IMG/VR virus record: IMGVR_UViG_3300023313_000030
Span: 1 to 22,381 of that record
DNA from: a virus
DNA: 22,381 nt
Reading direction: 5' to 3' (one strand)
Of the stretch, positions 1 to 5,400 are shown piece by piece; position 1 is the first letter of the stretch; every line of letters begins with the position of its first letter. The notes under the pieces were generated by a model. That model was given only the letters and a program-made list of their open reading frames with translations. It was not told where the DNA came from and made no database searches. The position numbers and the translations under genes are program-made.

Positions 1-12
1 TGATAGTTTCAT
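1..12 (-). CDS. 5' end of a further leftward gene (cut by window edge)
   Basis: Only the first four codons (Met-Lys-Leu-Ser) are inside the window. The ATG overlaps the TGA stop of the preceding leftward gene in an ATGA junction, the same coupling used by several neighbours, which is the only reason to propose it. Upstream there is only a weak purine stretch that could serve as a ribosome binding site. Product unknown. Confidence 0.35.
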
Positions 13-209
13 TGGTCAATTCTCGCTTTATTTAGTTTTTCTTTATAGTAATTAACTGCGCACTCATGCAGTATAATTTCTCTTTCGTAATCTGCTTTAT
101 ACATATCTTTAAGAAATGTTAAGTTTTTTACTTGTTTCTCTAAGTCGGCTATTGTTTTTTCAGCTTCCCAAGCAGTCTTTTTAGCTTCTCTACAAGATAT
201 ATTACTCAC
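9..209 (-). CDS. Small coiled-coil protein, unknown function (66 aa)
   Basis: Not recognised. The protein is highly charged and almost entirely helical in character. Residues about 8-60 show a heptad-like pattern of Leu/Ile/Val/Tyr between Lys/Glu, so a coiled coil is likely; there is no signal peptide or membrane segment. The start is GTG: it overlaps the TGA of the upstream gene in a GTGA junction, and a GAGGGT ribosome binding site lies about six bases upstream inside that gene. Translation is therefore probably coupled to the gene at 206-532. It is part of the leftward, probably early, block. It could be an oligomeric regulator or inhibitor, but nothing in the sequence decides this. Confidence 0.75.
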   Translation of the reverse strand: MSNISCREAKKTAWEAEKTIADLEKQVKNLTFLKDMYKADYEREIILHECAVNYYKEKLNKARIDQ

Positions 210-532
210 TGGTCAACCCTCACCGTCTTTATGTAAGTAAAACAATCGTGTGCCTTGCCACATGCCTCTTCTTTTGAGGCATATACACCAATACCTGTGA
301 CGCTGCTTTTTCCGTCTTCCCAATACAGGTTTACCCATTGCTCTGGTTTAACTTCTTTAAGGTTGTATACTGATCTTATTCCTTGCCTTGAATAAATGCC
401 CATGTCAGTCCAAGACTCTACTTCCTTATCTACAACACCAAACAAACAGTAATCCTCCTCAATCCCAGTGAAGTATATCAGTTGTGTAACGGGGTTACCA
501 TTACTTGTATATTTCTTAGTTAAATCAATCAT
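206..532 (-). CDS. Conserved-type small phage protein, unknown function (108 aa)
   Basis: Soluble protein with no membrane segment. It opens with the pattern IDLTKKY..NGNPVTQL, and its C-terminal half has a W-N-L-Y-x-D-G-K stretch (about residues 67-74) followed by a Y-A-S-K-E-E-A motif (about 84-90). From memory, this arrangement is typical of small hypothetical proteins scattered through phage early regions, probably an all-beta fold with a terminal helix; no function is established. A GGAG ribosome binding site lies seven bases before the ATG. The gene starts inside the last codons of the upstream 77-aa gene and ends in a GTGA overlap with the next gene, so the three behave as one translational unit. 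Confidence 0.8.
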   Translation of the reverse strand: MIDLTKKYTSNGNPVTQLIYFTGIEEDYCLFGVVDKEVESWTDMGIYSRQGIRSVYNLKEVKPEQWVNLYWEDGKSSVTGIGVYASKEEACGKAHDCFTYIKTVRVDQ

Positions 533-758
533 TATATCTCTCCAATCTCTTTAATCTAGTTAGCTTACCAAGAAACCAAGAACAAAGCAAGCCTTTATTT
601 GTAGAAACTATCTTTTCTTCCATACTTAGATGCTCACCTTTAACTTCTTTCAAGACTTCCCTTGTGTATTTATCCAATGTAACACCACTTTTCATTCCTT
701 TACCTTGATACAGGAATATAGTTTCCATACGCTTAACTTCTTTGATTAAATTATCCAT
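525..758 (-). CDS. Small basic protein, unknown function (77 aa)
   Basis: Lys/Arg-rich soluble protein, not recognised. The open frame extends to an ATG at 776, but that would overlap the YopX-family gene and has no ribosome binding site. The ATG at 758 has AAGGAC seven bases upstream and is preferred. The N-terminal part (residues 1-20) is an amphipathic helix, the middle contains a basic-acidic KEVKGEHLSMEEK stretch, and the C-terminus has several Arg/Lys (KLTRLKRLERYND), compatible with nucleic-acid or partner binding, though this is only composition. The last codons overlap the start of the 108-aa gene by eight bases. Confidence 0.72.
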   Translation of the reverse strand: MDNLIKEVKRMETIFLYQGKGMKSGVTLDKYTREVLKEVKGEHLSMEEKIVSTNKGLLCSWFLGKLTRLKRLERYND

Positions 759-762
759 TGTC

Positions 763-1173
763 TTAGTCCTTTTCAATTAGTTCTGGATTTTCATATATAT
801 TACCGATTACACGTAGTTCTCCTTCGTGTGTATCCCCGTATCCATCAGCAATGAGTAGTCCTACCGAGAAGAATCCTTCCCCATGTCCTTGACTTGTAGT
901 TGTTTTAGGCTCAAGAGATACAACTTGTATGAAGGCATTGTTTACTTTCAGTATATCACCTTCATAGATATCAACACCGTTCTTATCTTTTAGTCCTGTG
1001 AATTGCATCGCATCATACGATTTGTAGTATTCTTCTACCAAACCAGATTCTGACATAGGTATCCTATACATAAACAACACACCTTTCGTATTGATATAGA
1101 AACAATCATCTTTATCTGAATACACCATCTCGTTGTGTCTCTCATCCCAAGCTCTAAATTTAATGTCTCTCAT
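763..1173 (-). CDS. YopX family protein (136 aa)
   Basis: It matches the YopX family of phage and prophage proteins (DUF/YopX, PF09643) in both end signatures: the N-terminal MRDIKFRAWDERHNEMVY (family consensus MREIKFRAWDK...M.Y) and the central M-Q-F-T-G-L-K-D-K-N-G-V-D-I-Y-E-G-D-I (about residues 56-74), ending with V-I-G-N-I-Y-E-N-P-E-L-I. The 136-aa length is normal for the family, which forms a small beta-rich fold. Its biochemical role is not established; members occur in early or accessory regions of phages of many bacteria. An AGAGGAT ribosome binding site precedes the ATG. A long AT-rich non-coding stretch lies upstream, so this gene may head its own transcript. Confidence 0.93.
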   Translation of the reverse strand: MRDIKFRAWDERHNEMVYSDKDDCFYINTKGVLFMYRIPMSESGLVEEYYKSYDAMQFTGLKDKNGVDIYEGDILKVNNAFIQVVSLEPKTTTSQGHGEGFFSVGLLIADGYGDTHEGELRVIGNIYENPELIEKD

Positions 1174-1460
1174 AATCTCTATCCTCTTTTATACTATCAC
1201 GAATTAGTACCAGTTATCTGCTAACCAATACCATTGGTCTATTATCTTTCAATTCCTCTTGACAAGGTATAAATACACCTATATCATTACTAATCCCTCC
1301 CTTGAGTACCCTTAAGTATTCTTAGTTACTTGTATAACATATATATGTATATACCTATGTAACATACATATATGACTAATTTACTTACCCTTAAGTACCT
1401 TAGAGTATACATAATTCATAGATATGTATATATGTATACTTCATAACATATAAACATAAT
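1174..1460. other. AT-rich non-coding gap in the leftward block
   Basis: No convincing gene on either strand. The stretch is very AT-rich with many TATA-type steps. It holds a perfect inverted repeat ACCAAT-acc-ATTGGT (1224-1238), a rightward sigma-70-like promoter (listed separately), and two copies of ACCCTTAAGTA (near 1308 and 1387). A third CCCTTAAG lies at 1472 in the end of the neighbouring gene. It is the longest break in an otherwise gapless gene cluster, so it probably separates transcription units or marks a past deletion. Confidence 0.6.
1259..1287 (+). promoter_or_regulatory. Possible rightward sigma-70 promoter, antisense to early genes
   Basis: Perfect -35 TTGACA at 1259-1264, a 17-bp spacer, and -10 TATCAT at 1282-1287 (five of six to TATAAT). 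It points against the surrounding leftward genes, so a transcript starting near 1294 would run antisense into the 1461-1820 gene. The match is good, but the region is so AT-rich that a chance -10 is easy; only the exact TTGACA gives it weight. Confidence 0.4.
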
Positions 1461-1820
1461 TCACACATTCTCCCTTAAGAATACTCCAACATCATTGTAA
1501 TGTTTCTCTATACTCTTAAGCACACTGCTAGCCTTAAGGTATATATAAGGACTCCTAGAGAAGGGTTCACTACTTATCATATCATACTCATCTACTGTTA
1601 TAATATCTAACCCACATTCTGTATGAATACCCCAGTATCTTCCATTACTATCTCTAAACTCTGCTTCTGGTATTCCTGTTTCATCTAGCCATACAACCAG
1701 CAATGGGCTTTCTGTATTCTCTGGTATATCTCTAATGAATAATATCTCATGTCCATCTCTGGTACATAGTCCCTTATTCTCTGGTATATCATCTAATATC
1801 TGTTTTATATCTCTAGTCAT
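1461..1820 (-). CDS. Hypothetical acidic protein (119 aa)
   Basis: Not recognised. Soluble, acidic, with no signal peptide or membrane segment. The N-terminus (residues 1-15) is a short helix, and the middle is beta-rich with two P-E-N motifs (P-E-N-K and P-E-N-T) and a stretch R-D-S-N-G-R-Y-W-G-I-H (about 56-66). The ATG has an AGAGG ribosome binding site inside ATAACAGAGGT, a leader sequence repeated before other leftward genes. It is separated from the upstream gene by about 108 bases containing an RNA-hairpin-forming element, and from the downstream YopX gene by the AT-rich gap, so it stands alone within the cluster. Confidence 0.75.
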   Translation of the reverse strand: MTRDIKQILDDIPENKGLCTRDGHEILFIRDIPENTESPLLVVWLDETGIPEAEFRDSNGRYWGIHTECGLDIITVDEYDMISSEPFSRSPYIYLKASSVLKSIEKHYNDVGVFLRENV

Positions 1821-1851
1821 GGTACTAAACCTCTGTTATATGTAGTGTTAT

Positions 1852-1865
1852 GAGCTCGACAGCTC
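1852..1865. repeat. Small perfect inverted repeat
   Basis: GAGCT-cgac-AGCTC: five-base perfect arms around a four-base loop, between the larger hairpin element and the ribosome binding site of the 119-aa gene. In the leftward transcript it would form a short 5'-UTR hairpin. There is no T-run, so it is not an obvious terminator. Confidence 0.4.
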
Positions 1866-1873
1866 AGGTTCTA

Positions 1874-1927
1874 GGGGTTTTAACGTGTATACCTAAGCTA
1901 CCCTACTGGGTAGGTATATAAAGCCCC
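1874..1927 (-). promoter_or_regulatory. Long imperfect RNA hairpin after a leftward gene
   Basis: Read on the minus strand, the 54 bases just after the TAG of the 64-aa gene can fold on themselves. The outer arms are GGGGCTTTA with TAAAACCCC (one mismatch), then perfect 8-base arms TATACCTA/TAGGTATA, then CCC-AGTA-GGG at the tip. An alternative inner pairing, CTACCC/GGGTAG, is also possible. No U-run follows, so it does not look like a standard intrinsic terminator. A processing site (RNase III-like, as known in T7 mRNAs) or a stability element is my inference. Confidence 0.5.
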
Positions 1928-1928
1928 T

Positions 1929-2123
1929 CTATAGCTCGTTTAATCCTATGCTAATTAAGAAGTCTCTTTTAGCTTGTTTCTCTGCTACATTGTTTTTCAT
2001 ATGGTAACTGTGAACATCATGTACTGTGTGTTTAATTAAATAGTGTGTTCTGTCACAATCTGCCGTAAAGGTTTCATAGTACTCATCAGCTACTTGATTT
2101 ATGTCTATATTTATATCATTCAT
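1929..2123 (-). CDS. Hypothetical acidic protein (64 aa)
   Basis: Not recognised. The frame is open to an ATG at 2153, but the ATG at 2123 has a perfect AAGGAG eight bases upstream and fits the overlap pattern of the cluster, so it is chosen. The protein is His-rich in the middle (HYLIKHTVHDVHSYH, five His in fifteen residues), which could bind a metal, though no known motif is formed. The N-terminal half is acidic (DINIDINQVADEYYE) and the C-terminus is a charged helix. It overlaps the previous gene's stop by eight bases. Confidence 0.75.
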   Translation of the reverse strand: MNDINIDINQVADEYYETFTADCDRTHYLIKHTVHDVHSYHMKNNVAEKQAKRDFLISIGLNEL

Positions 2124-2355
2124 CTTGACTACTCCTTGATTGCCATACACCATTAGGTGCTATTGTGTAGGTAAATGTCGTATCTTTGTTATTTTCATCG
2201 CTAGGATAGTGGCTTTCAAGCCTGATATAACCTTTCGCGTTGACACCTGATATTGTTATATGTACATGCTCATACGATTCTATTGAATTAATATATCTGT
2301 ATATATGACCTATCTGCTCTGCCGTTACTTCCTGATTTAAGTTTATATGTATCAT
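2116..2355 (-). CDS. Hypothetical protein (79 aa)
   Basis: Not recognised. Soluble and apparently alpha/beta: a helix near residues 10-25 (TAEQIGHIYRYINSIESY), beta strands (HVHITISGV, GYIRLES, FTYTI), then a polar tail. It lacks membrane segments and cysteines. GGAG lies about nine bases before the ATG, inside the end of the upstream membrane-peptide gene, with which it shares an ATGA overlap. Its own end contains the ribosome binding site of the next gene, so expression of this run of genes is coupled. Confidence 0.78.
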   Translation of the reverse strand: MIHINLNQEVTAEQIGHIYRYINSIESYEHVHITISGVNAKGYIRLESHYPSDENNKDTTFTYTIAPNGVWQSRSSQDE

Positions 2356-2519
2356 TTATAATCACTCCTGACTTTAGTCTGCCTATGTGTATTAATACTG
2401 TCATAGTTATTGATATAATATATTAAGCCGTAGTATGCGCCTAGTAGTATCAAGCCTCTAACTATGATGGATTCAATTGTATCTTGGTTATTGATTAACC
2501 ATGTTATGTATTCAATCAT
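2352..2519 (-). CDS. Small membrane protein (55 aa)
   Basis: Begins MIEYITWLINNQ and continues with one hydrophobic span, about residues 17-36 (ESIIVRGLILLGAYYGLIYY), then a polar, basic C-terminal tail (about 37-55) rich in Asn, Arg and Lys. A single-pass inner-membrane protein is likely. The ATG overlaps the TGA of the upstream gene (ATGA), and its TGA overlaps the ATG of the downstream gene in the same way; these junctions are the main evidence that such a short frame is real. Its function is unknown; small early phage membrane proteins often act on the host envelope or on superinfecting phage, but nothing here shows that. Confidence 0.7.
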   Translation of the reverse strand: MIEYITWLINNQDTIESIIVRGLILLGAYYGLIYYINNYDSINTHRQTKVRSDYK

Positions 2520-2710
2520 GATTTAATACCCTGTATGTAGTATTGGGTCACTTCACTAATGAAGTTAGTTACTGTGAACAGTGTCACTCCATGGTTATAG
2601 TAGTAACTACTCTCAGATAGTTTACTCGCAGTATAATCATACCAAGTTTTTTGATCGTTACCAACTAGTAACCAGAAGGCTTCTTTAGTTATCTCTATTG
2701 TATGTTCCAT
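2516..2710 (-). CDS. Hypothetical Tyr/Thr-rich protein (64 aa)
   Basis: Not recognised. No membrane segment; aromatic-rich (Trp in W-L-L-V and T-W-Y-D-Y, and a Y-Y-Y run near residue 36). GAGGGAT lies five bases before the ATG and includes the last codons of the 30-aa gene upstream, whose TAA overlaps this ATG by one base (TAATG). The downstream membrane peptide starts inside its stop. The dense coupling supports a real gene of the leftward cluster. Confidence 0.76.
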   Translation of the reverse strand: MEHTIEITKEAFWLLVGNDQKTWYDYTASKLSESSYYYNHGVTLFTVTNFISEVTQYYIQGIKS

Positions 2711-2802
2711 TACTTATCCCTCAATTGTTTAATTGTCTTTGTGTTATAAGCTGCACTATGCTCGCCTAGTAGTTTGATTAGTTCTAGTTTAGTTATGTTC
2801 AT
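2710..2802 (-). CDS. Very small protein (30 aa), unknown
   Basis: A 30-codon frame, MNITKLELIKLLGEH followed by a basic tail ending KQLRDK, mostly helical. It has GAGGAA seven bases before the ATG. It starts 14 bases before the end of the upstream 131-aa gene, and its TAA overlaps the next ATG by one base. Good spacing on both sides and a plausible ribosome binding site favour translation. It could also be only a coupling leader for the 64-aa gene. Confidence 0.55.
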   Translation of the reverse strand: MNITKLELIKLLGEHSAAYNTKTIKQLRDK

Positions 2803-3184
2803 TAGTATGTTCCTCACAATACACCTTAAGTTCCTTGTCTATTGCCTCATCGGTTATGTATTCCATAACATCAGCATACATTGACCAGTAACACAAGGCT
2901 TGATGCAATCCACTTAGACCACCTGTTCTTAAAGATTCAGCTAACATATCATCGCCCATGTTATCGCTCATGTAGTCCAGATTATCTGTATGCTTGATAA
3001 CATCTAGGTTATAGCCGTAGTATATAACCCATTGGTGATTTTCTATACAGTTAGGTAGTACATTATCGTATATCAGGTCGTTAATACTATCACGAGTCTT
3101 ATCGCTATCGTATTCGTTTATAGCAGACCATATGATCAGGCTCGCAGTGTCTTTAATTTCTGTCCAGTACTCTTGATTGTTCAT
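2789..3184 (-). CDS. Conserved-type phage protein of unknown function (131 aa)
   Basis: Acidic, helical, soluble protein. The central part H-Q-W-V-I-Y-Y-G-Y-N-L-D-V-I-K-H-T-D-N (about residues 50-68) resembles a motif I have seen in small hypothetical proteins from many phages of Gram-negative hosts (a helix followed by W/H-V-I-Y and later H/C plus acidic residues); no function is known to me for them. The rest contains D-N-M-G-D-D-M and a long helix with A-L-C-Y-W-S-M-Y-A-D-V. Its leader is ATAACAGAGGT, shared by several genes in this block, and the ATG overlaps the stop of the 38-aa membrane peptide (ATGA). Confidence 0.8.
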   Translation of the reverse strand: MNNQEYWTEIKDTASLIIWSAINEYDSDKTRDSINDLIYDNVLPNCIENHQWVIYYGYNLDVIKHTDNLDYMSDNMGDDMLAESLRTGGLSGLHQALCYWSMYADVMEYITDEAIDKELKVYCEEHTNEHN

Positions 3185-3297
3185 GATTTATTACCTCTGT
3201 TATATTTATCTTTGATTAAGTAGGACACTAGCGCTACACCAGCGATTATAGCACTGAGCACTAGTAATATGTCAAATAGTATTATCTGTATGTTCAT
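3181..3297 (-). CDS. Single-span membrane peptide (38 aa)
   Basis: Thirty-eight codons: MNIQ, then a hydrophobic segment at about residues 5-27 (IILFDILLVLSAIIAGVALV), then a basic tail (KDKYNRGNKS). This gives a typical single-pass membrane peptide with the positive tail inside. AAGGGG lies about five bases before the ATG. The ATG overlaps the TAA of the upstream gene (TAATG), and its TGA lies in an ATGA overlap with the 131-aa gene. The coupled junctions on both sides make it a real gene with fair confidence despite the length. Function unknown. Confidence 0.68.
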   Translation of the reverse strand: MNIQIILFDILLVLSAIIAGVALVSYLIKDKYNRGNKS

Positions 3298-3623
3298 TAC
3301 TTATCCCCTTTTATTAGTTTCTTAGCTAGGTTAATCAGTTCCATATATCCTAGATCAATTACACCTAACCATTCAGACTCTCGATCACACAACGAATAAG
3401 AATAGAATATTTTACTATCTATCTTGCTTGCGCTAACAAAGAATTGCTCATTGTGTTTATTGTTTACAATATAAGCTCTAATATTATTCTGTTGGTCAAA
3501 CAATCTTATCGCGCCATTACTCATTACTTTATAGAATCCTAAGCAAGTGCCGCCATGATTGAACAAGCTATCTATGAATTCACCATCATTCTTTGCGAAT
3601 AAATTACCGCTGATATTAATCAT
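3297..3623 (-). CDS. Hypothetical protein (108 aa)
   Basis: Not recognised. The frame is open to 3641, but that ATG lies inside the end of the upstream gene; the ATG at 3623 follows that gene's TAG by two bases with GGGG upstream, and is chosen. The protein looks alpha/beta with many aromatic residues (N-L-F, L-F-N, G-F-Y, R-L-F, F-F-V, F-Y-S-Y) and alternating hydrophobic strands through about residue 95, then a terminal basic helix (NLAKKLIKGDK). No signal peptide or membrane span. It is coupled downstream to the 38-aa membrane peptide by TAATG. Confidence 0.78.
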   Translation of the reverse strand: MINISGNLFAKNDGEFIDSLFNHGGTCLGFYKVMSNGAIRLFDQQNNIRAYIVNNKHNEQFFVSASKIDSKIFYSYSLCDRESEWLGVIDLGYMELINLAKKLIKGDK

Positions 3624-3625
3624 TA

Positions 3626-3781
3626 CTAGTACCCCGCCCATATGTATAGTGATTTAAAGTCAGTAAACTTAACCGGTACTACTTCTGCTTTATTATTGTA
3701 ATCTCTAACAACAATACCGTACCTATTGCCACTCATGTACCAGTCATGCTTGCTTGCCCATCTTAATTGTGATTTAGTCAT
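3626..3781 (-). CDS. Small basic protein (51 aa), unknown
   Basis: A 51-codon frame: MTKSQLRWASKHDW at the start (basic helix), a strand G-I-V-V-R-D-Y, and an end F-T-D-F-K-S-L-Y-I-W-A-G-Y. The pattern of aromatic and basic residues is protein-like, and an AGAGG ribosome binding site lies nine bases before the ATG within ATAACGACAGAGG, a variant of the shared leader. The downstream 108-aa gene begins two bases after its stop. Not recognised; a small nucleic-acid-binding fold is conceivable but unproven. Confidence 0.68.
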   Translation of the reverse strand: MTKSQLRWASKHDWYMSGNRYGIVVRDYNNKAEVVPVKFTDFKSLYIWAGY

Positions 3782-3854
3782 TGTTTTATGCCTCTGTCGT
3801 TATGATAGTTTTAATCAGCAAGACTACTAGTTTCTAATAGCCTTAAGGATTATT

Positions 3855-4087
3855 CTATGCTGCTTCTAGTACTCGATCTATATCAGCTTGCAGGTTATCT
3901 ACATAGTATTGTGTGCCTAGTTCCATTTCACCGCCTGTAGTGTCTACAAACAATACAGCTACTCTAGTAGCTGCTTAATGCCTAGTTGTACACTAACTGC
4001 CATTCCCGCATGAATAGCCTCGTACGCCTCCATATTGCTTGCTGCCTTTGCTATTAGTTCATATGCTTGTTTAGTTTGTGTGTTCAT
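3855..4087 (-). pseudogene. Small gene apparently broken by a one-base frameshift
   Basis: From the ATG at 4087 the frame reads 42 codons (MNTQTKQAYELIAKAASNME, then more, ending GIKQLLE) and stops at TAG 3959-3961. In the -1 frame, directly continuing from the same place, a second protein-like stretch reads ATRVAVLFVDTTGGEMELG and onward to ADIDRVLEAA, ending at 3855. One extra base within 3962-3974 would join them into a smooth protein of about 77 aa, similar in size to the neighbours. The second half has no good start or ribosome binding site of its own. No canonical -1 slippery heptamer is visible. It may be a real mutation, a sequencing error, or simply a 42-aa gene plus an unrelated downstream frame. 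The leader ATAACAGGGGT is a one-base variant of the shared leader. Confidence 0.55.
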
Positions 4088-4113
4088 TTGTCTATACCCC
4101 TGTTATGTTTAGT

Positions 4114-4335
4114 TTATAGTCTGTCAATTATTAAGTTTAATGTACCGATAGCGTCAGGCTCAAAACTGTTTAATCTAGTATGAAGCTGATTCCATTTGGC
4201 GTTGAACAATTCAAATCTAATAGTGTTATGAGTAGGACACTCAGTTACAACAACATCATACTTGTCAGTATCAATCCTATTGTCTGCAATTGCCTGTTCG
4301 ATTATCGCTTTAAAATCTTGATGTAATGTGCTCAT
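4114..4335 (-). CDS. Hypothetical acidic protein (73 aa)
   Basis: Not recognised. The N-terminal helix (residues about 1-20, HQDFKAIIEQAIADNRI) is followed by a strand Y-D-V-V-V-T-E-C, another strand R-F-E-L-F-N, and a C-terminal helix; it could be a small alpha/beta domain. The ribosome binding site AGAGG sits seven bases before the ATG in the shared leader ATAACAGAGGT. It is the second gene after the leftward promoter, so it is likely expressed immediately on infection if host RNA polymerase uses that promoter. Confidence 0.78.
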   Translation of the reverse strand: MSTLHQDFKAIIEQAIADNRIDTDKYDVVVTECPTHNTIRFELFNAKWNQLHTRLNSFEPDAIGTLNLIIDRL

Positions 4336-4383
4336 GTCGTATACCTCTGTTATGTGTTTTGGCTGATGCCTTGTCGATGTAGC

Positions 4384-4542
4384 TTATGTTCGTAGTCCAC
4401 GTGGCAATACATGTTGTAATTTAACCATGTTGTATTGCTTCACTTGCTTATTACCAGTATTCATTAAACCCACTATGTTATCAGTGTAAATATTAGCATG
4501 GTTATTATCTGCTAGTAGTATCCTCTGTTGTTGCTTTGTCAT
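4384..4542 (-). CDS. First leftward gene, small basic protein (52 aa)
   Basis: A 52-codon frame starting MTKQQQRILLADNNH and ending LPRGLRT. It is basic and Gln-rich at the N-terminus and has no membrane segment. The start has GGAGAT six bases upstream and lies about 32 bases downstream of the expected start site of the strong leftward promoter, making it the promoter-proximal gene of the block. Product not recognised; promoter-proximal early genes of phages often encode host-takeover proteins, but nothing in the sequence specifies one here. Confidence 0.68.
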   Translation of the reverse strand: MTKQQQRILLADNNHANIYTDNIVGLMNTGNKQVKQYNMVKLQHVLPRGLRT

Positions 4543-4580
4543 GTTGTATCTCCGTTAAATTAAAAAATTATCTCAGGCGG

Positions 4581-4610
4581 ATAATAACTCTTAATAATCA
4601 CTATTGTCAA
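4581..4610 (-). promoter_or_regulatory. Leftward sigma-70 promoter for the early block
   Basis: On the minus strand, perfect -35 TTGACA (4605-4610), an 18-bp spacer and -10 TATTAT (4581-4586, five of six). Transcription would start near 4574, leaving a short AT-rich leader before the first gene. The match, orientation and position ahead of some 4.5 kb of co-oriented genes all agree. Confidence 0.78.
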
Positions 4611-4794
4611 CCAATGATTTCACTTTATTTTAATACCCACGATAGCATTAATAGATCGCATACGCGAAGCAATAGTCATGCCAACATAATGTGAGACATT
4701 GACCATCGAAATAGAGTTGAGCAATAGTCTATAGTAACCCCTAGGTTTAAGGCTATCGTTCAACCAGCGGCATCTGAGAGCGTTTAAACGATAT

Positions 4795-4976
4795 GTGACG
4801 TTGAGCGTCACTAAGTGACAACTAGTGTCATAGGTAGTAGATGGATATATAGTTGCAGATACAACTAAATGGTTGTAAGTACAAGGTATTCATCACGTGA
4901 TAGTATTATGATAGTATAACGTCAAGTATTTGACACCCTAACCACCTGTCCAGACCCAAAGCGTCAATCTTTTGAC
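4795..4976. repeat. Set of four TGAC/GTCA inverted repeats (operator-like)
   Basis: Dyad 1 is GTGACG-N5-CGTCAC (4795-4811). Dyad 2 is TGACA-N5-TGTCA (4816-4830). Dyads 3 and 4 are both GTCAA-N4-TTGAC (4921-4934 and 4963-4976). Centres lie at about 4803, 4823, 4927.5 and 4969.5, i.e. separations of 20, 104.5 and 42 bp, close to 2, 10 and 4 helical turns, so all four face roughly the same side of the helix. This is what a set of sites for a dimeric DNA-binding protein would look like. The protein is unknown. Confidence 0.6.
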
Positions 4977-5232
4977 ACCTACGAGATACGCGGGCTACAG
5001 GCGGATGCATGATGCGCGATGGCGCTAGGAATCATCGACCCCCATGCAGGGGGACAGGGGTGCGTGCTCTATATAGTGCAAGACCCCAAGAAATATTTTA
5101 CAATAATTCTGAAACTCCCATTCTACGTGGGCTACAGACTAGATAACATTACTGATTAATACACATAATACCTTGACTATCTGCTCGATTCATAACCACG
5201 AATCTCGCATCTGGCTTTGCTGGTTTACATAA

Positions 5233-5270
5233 AGTCCCATAAGGGGACTCTCAGTACCCATATAGGGACT
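5233..5270. repeat. Two tandem AGTCCC...GGGACT dyads
   Basis: AGTCCC-ataag-GGGACT (5233-5249) is followed by AGTaCCC-atata-GGGACT (5253-5270), centres 21 bp apart (two helical turns). In rightward RNA each could form a hairpin, and the outer AAAGTCCC and GGGACTTT can also pair with each other. TTTCTT follows the second, so an attenuator or weak terminator is as possible as an operator pair. Confidence 0.5.
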
Positions 5271-5305
5271 TTCTTAAACCAAATCGAACATAGGGGTTAT
5301 TTCAG

Positions 5306-5400
5306 CAAACTATCTTCCTTTGTAAATCATAGACTTAGTAAATAAATGAAATTAGTGGTGTACTTTTTGGTCAAAACCCACCATACTATAAGTATAGAGG
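5306..5400 (+). promoter_or_regulatory. Repeated promoter-like element, copy A
   Basis: About 95 bp repeated at 6106-6200 in the same orientation, exactly 800 bp downstream and with no gaps. The ends match best: CAAACTATCTTCC at the left and a 41-bp core (5357-5397) differing at one base. The core contains TTTTG-gt-CAAAA and ATACT-N3-AGTAT inverted repeats and ends TATAGAG. There is no good sigma-70 -10/-35 pair, and the single variable base lies inside the only TATAAT-like hexamer, so a promoter for a phage or modified polymerase, or a regulator site, fits better. It lies ahead of the first rightward genes. Confidence 0.55.

Noticed and set aside
4700-4780. tRNA-like GTTCAACC motif
   Set aside because: No acceptor or anticodon stem can be formed around it; no tRNA seen anywhere in the window.
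4620-4811. Leftward 63-codon open frame with GTG start
   Set aside because: No ribosome binding site, start lies inside a palindrome of the control region, composition is not protein-like, and it ends at the -35 of the leftward promoter.
5039-5053. CCCCC-atgca-GGGGG as an intrinsic terminator
   Set aside because: Only five base pairs and no T-run on either strand.
5357-5397. Reading the repeated element as an ordinary sigma-70 promoter
   Set aside because: TTGGTC with 17-bp spacing gives AAGTAT as -10, and the only TATAAT-like hexamer changes to TGTAAG in copy B, so conservation does not follow sigma-70 rules.
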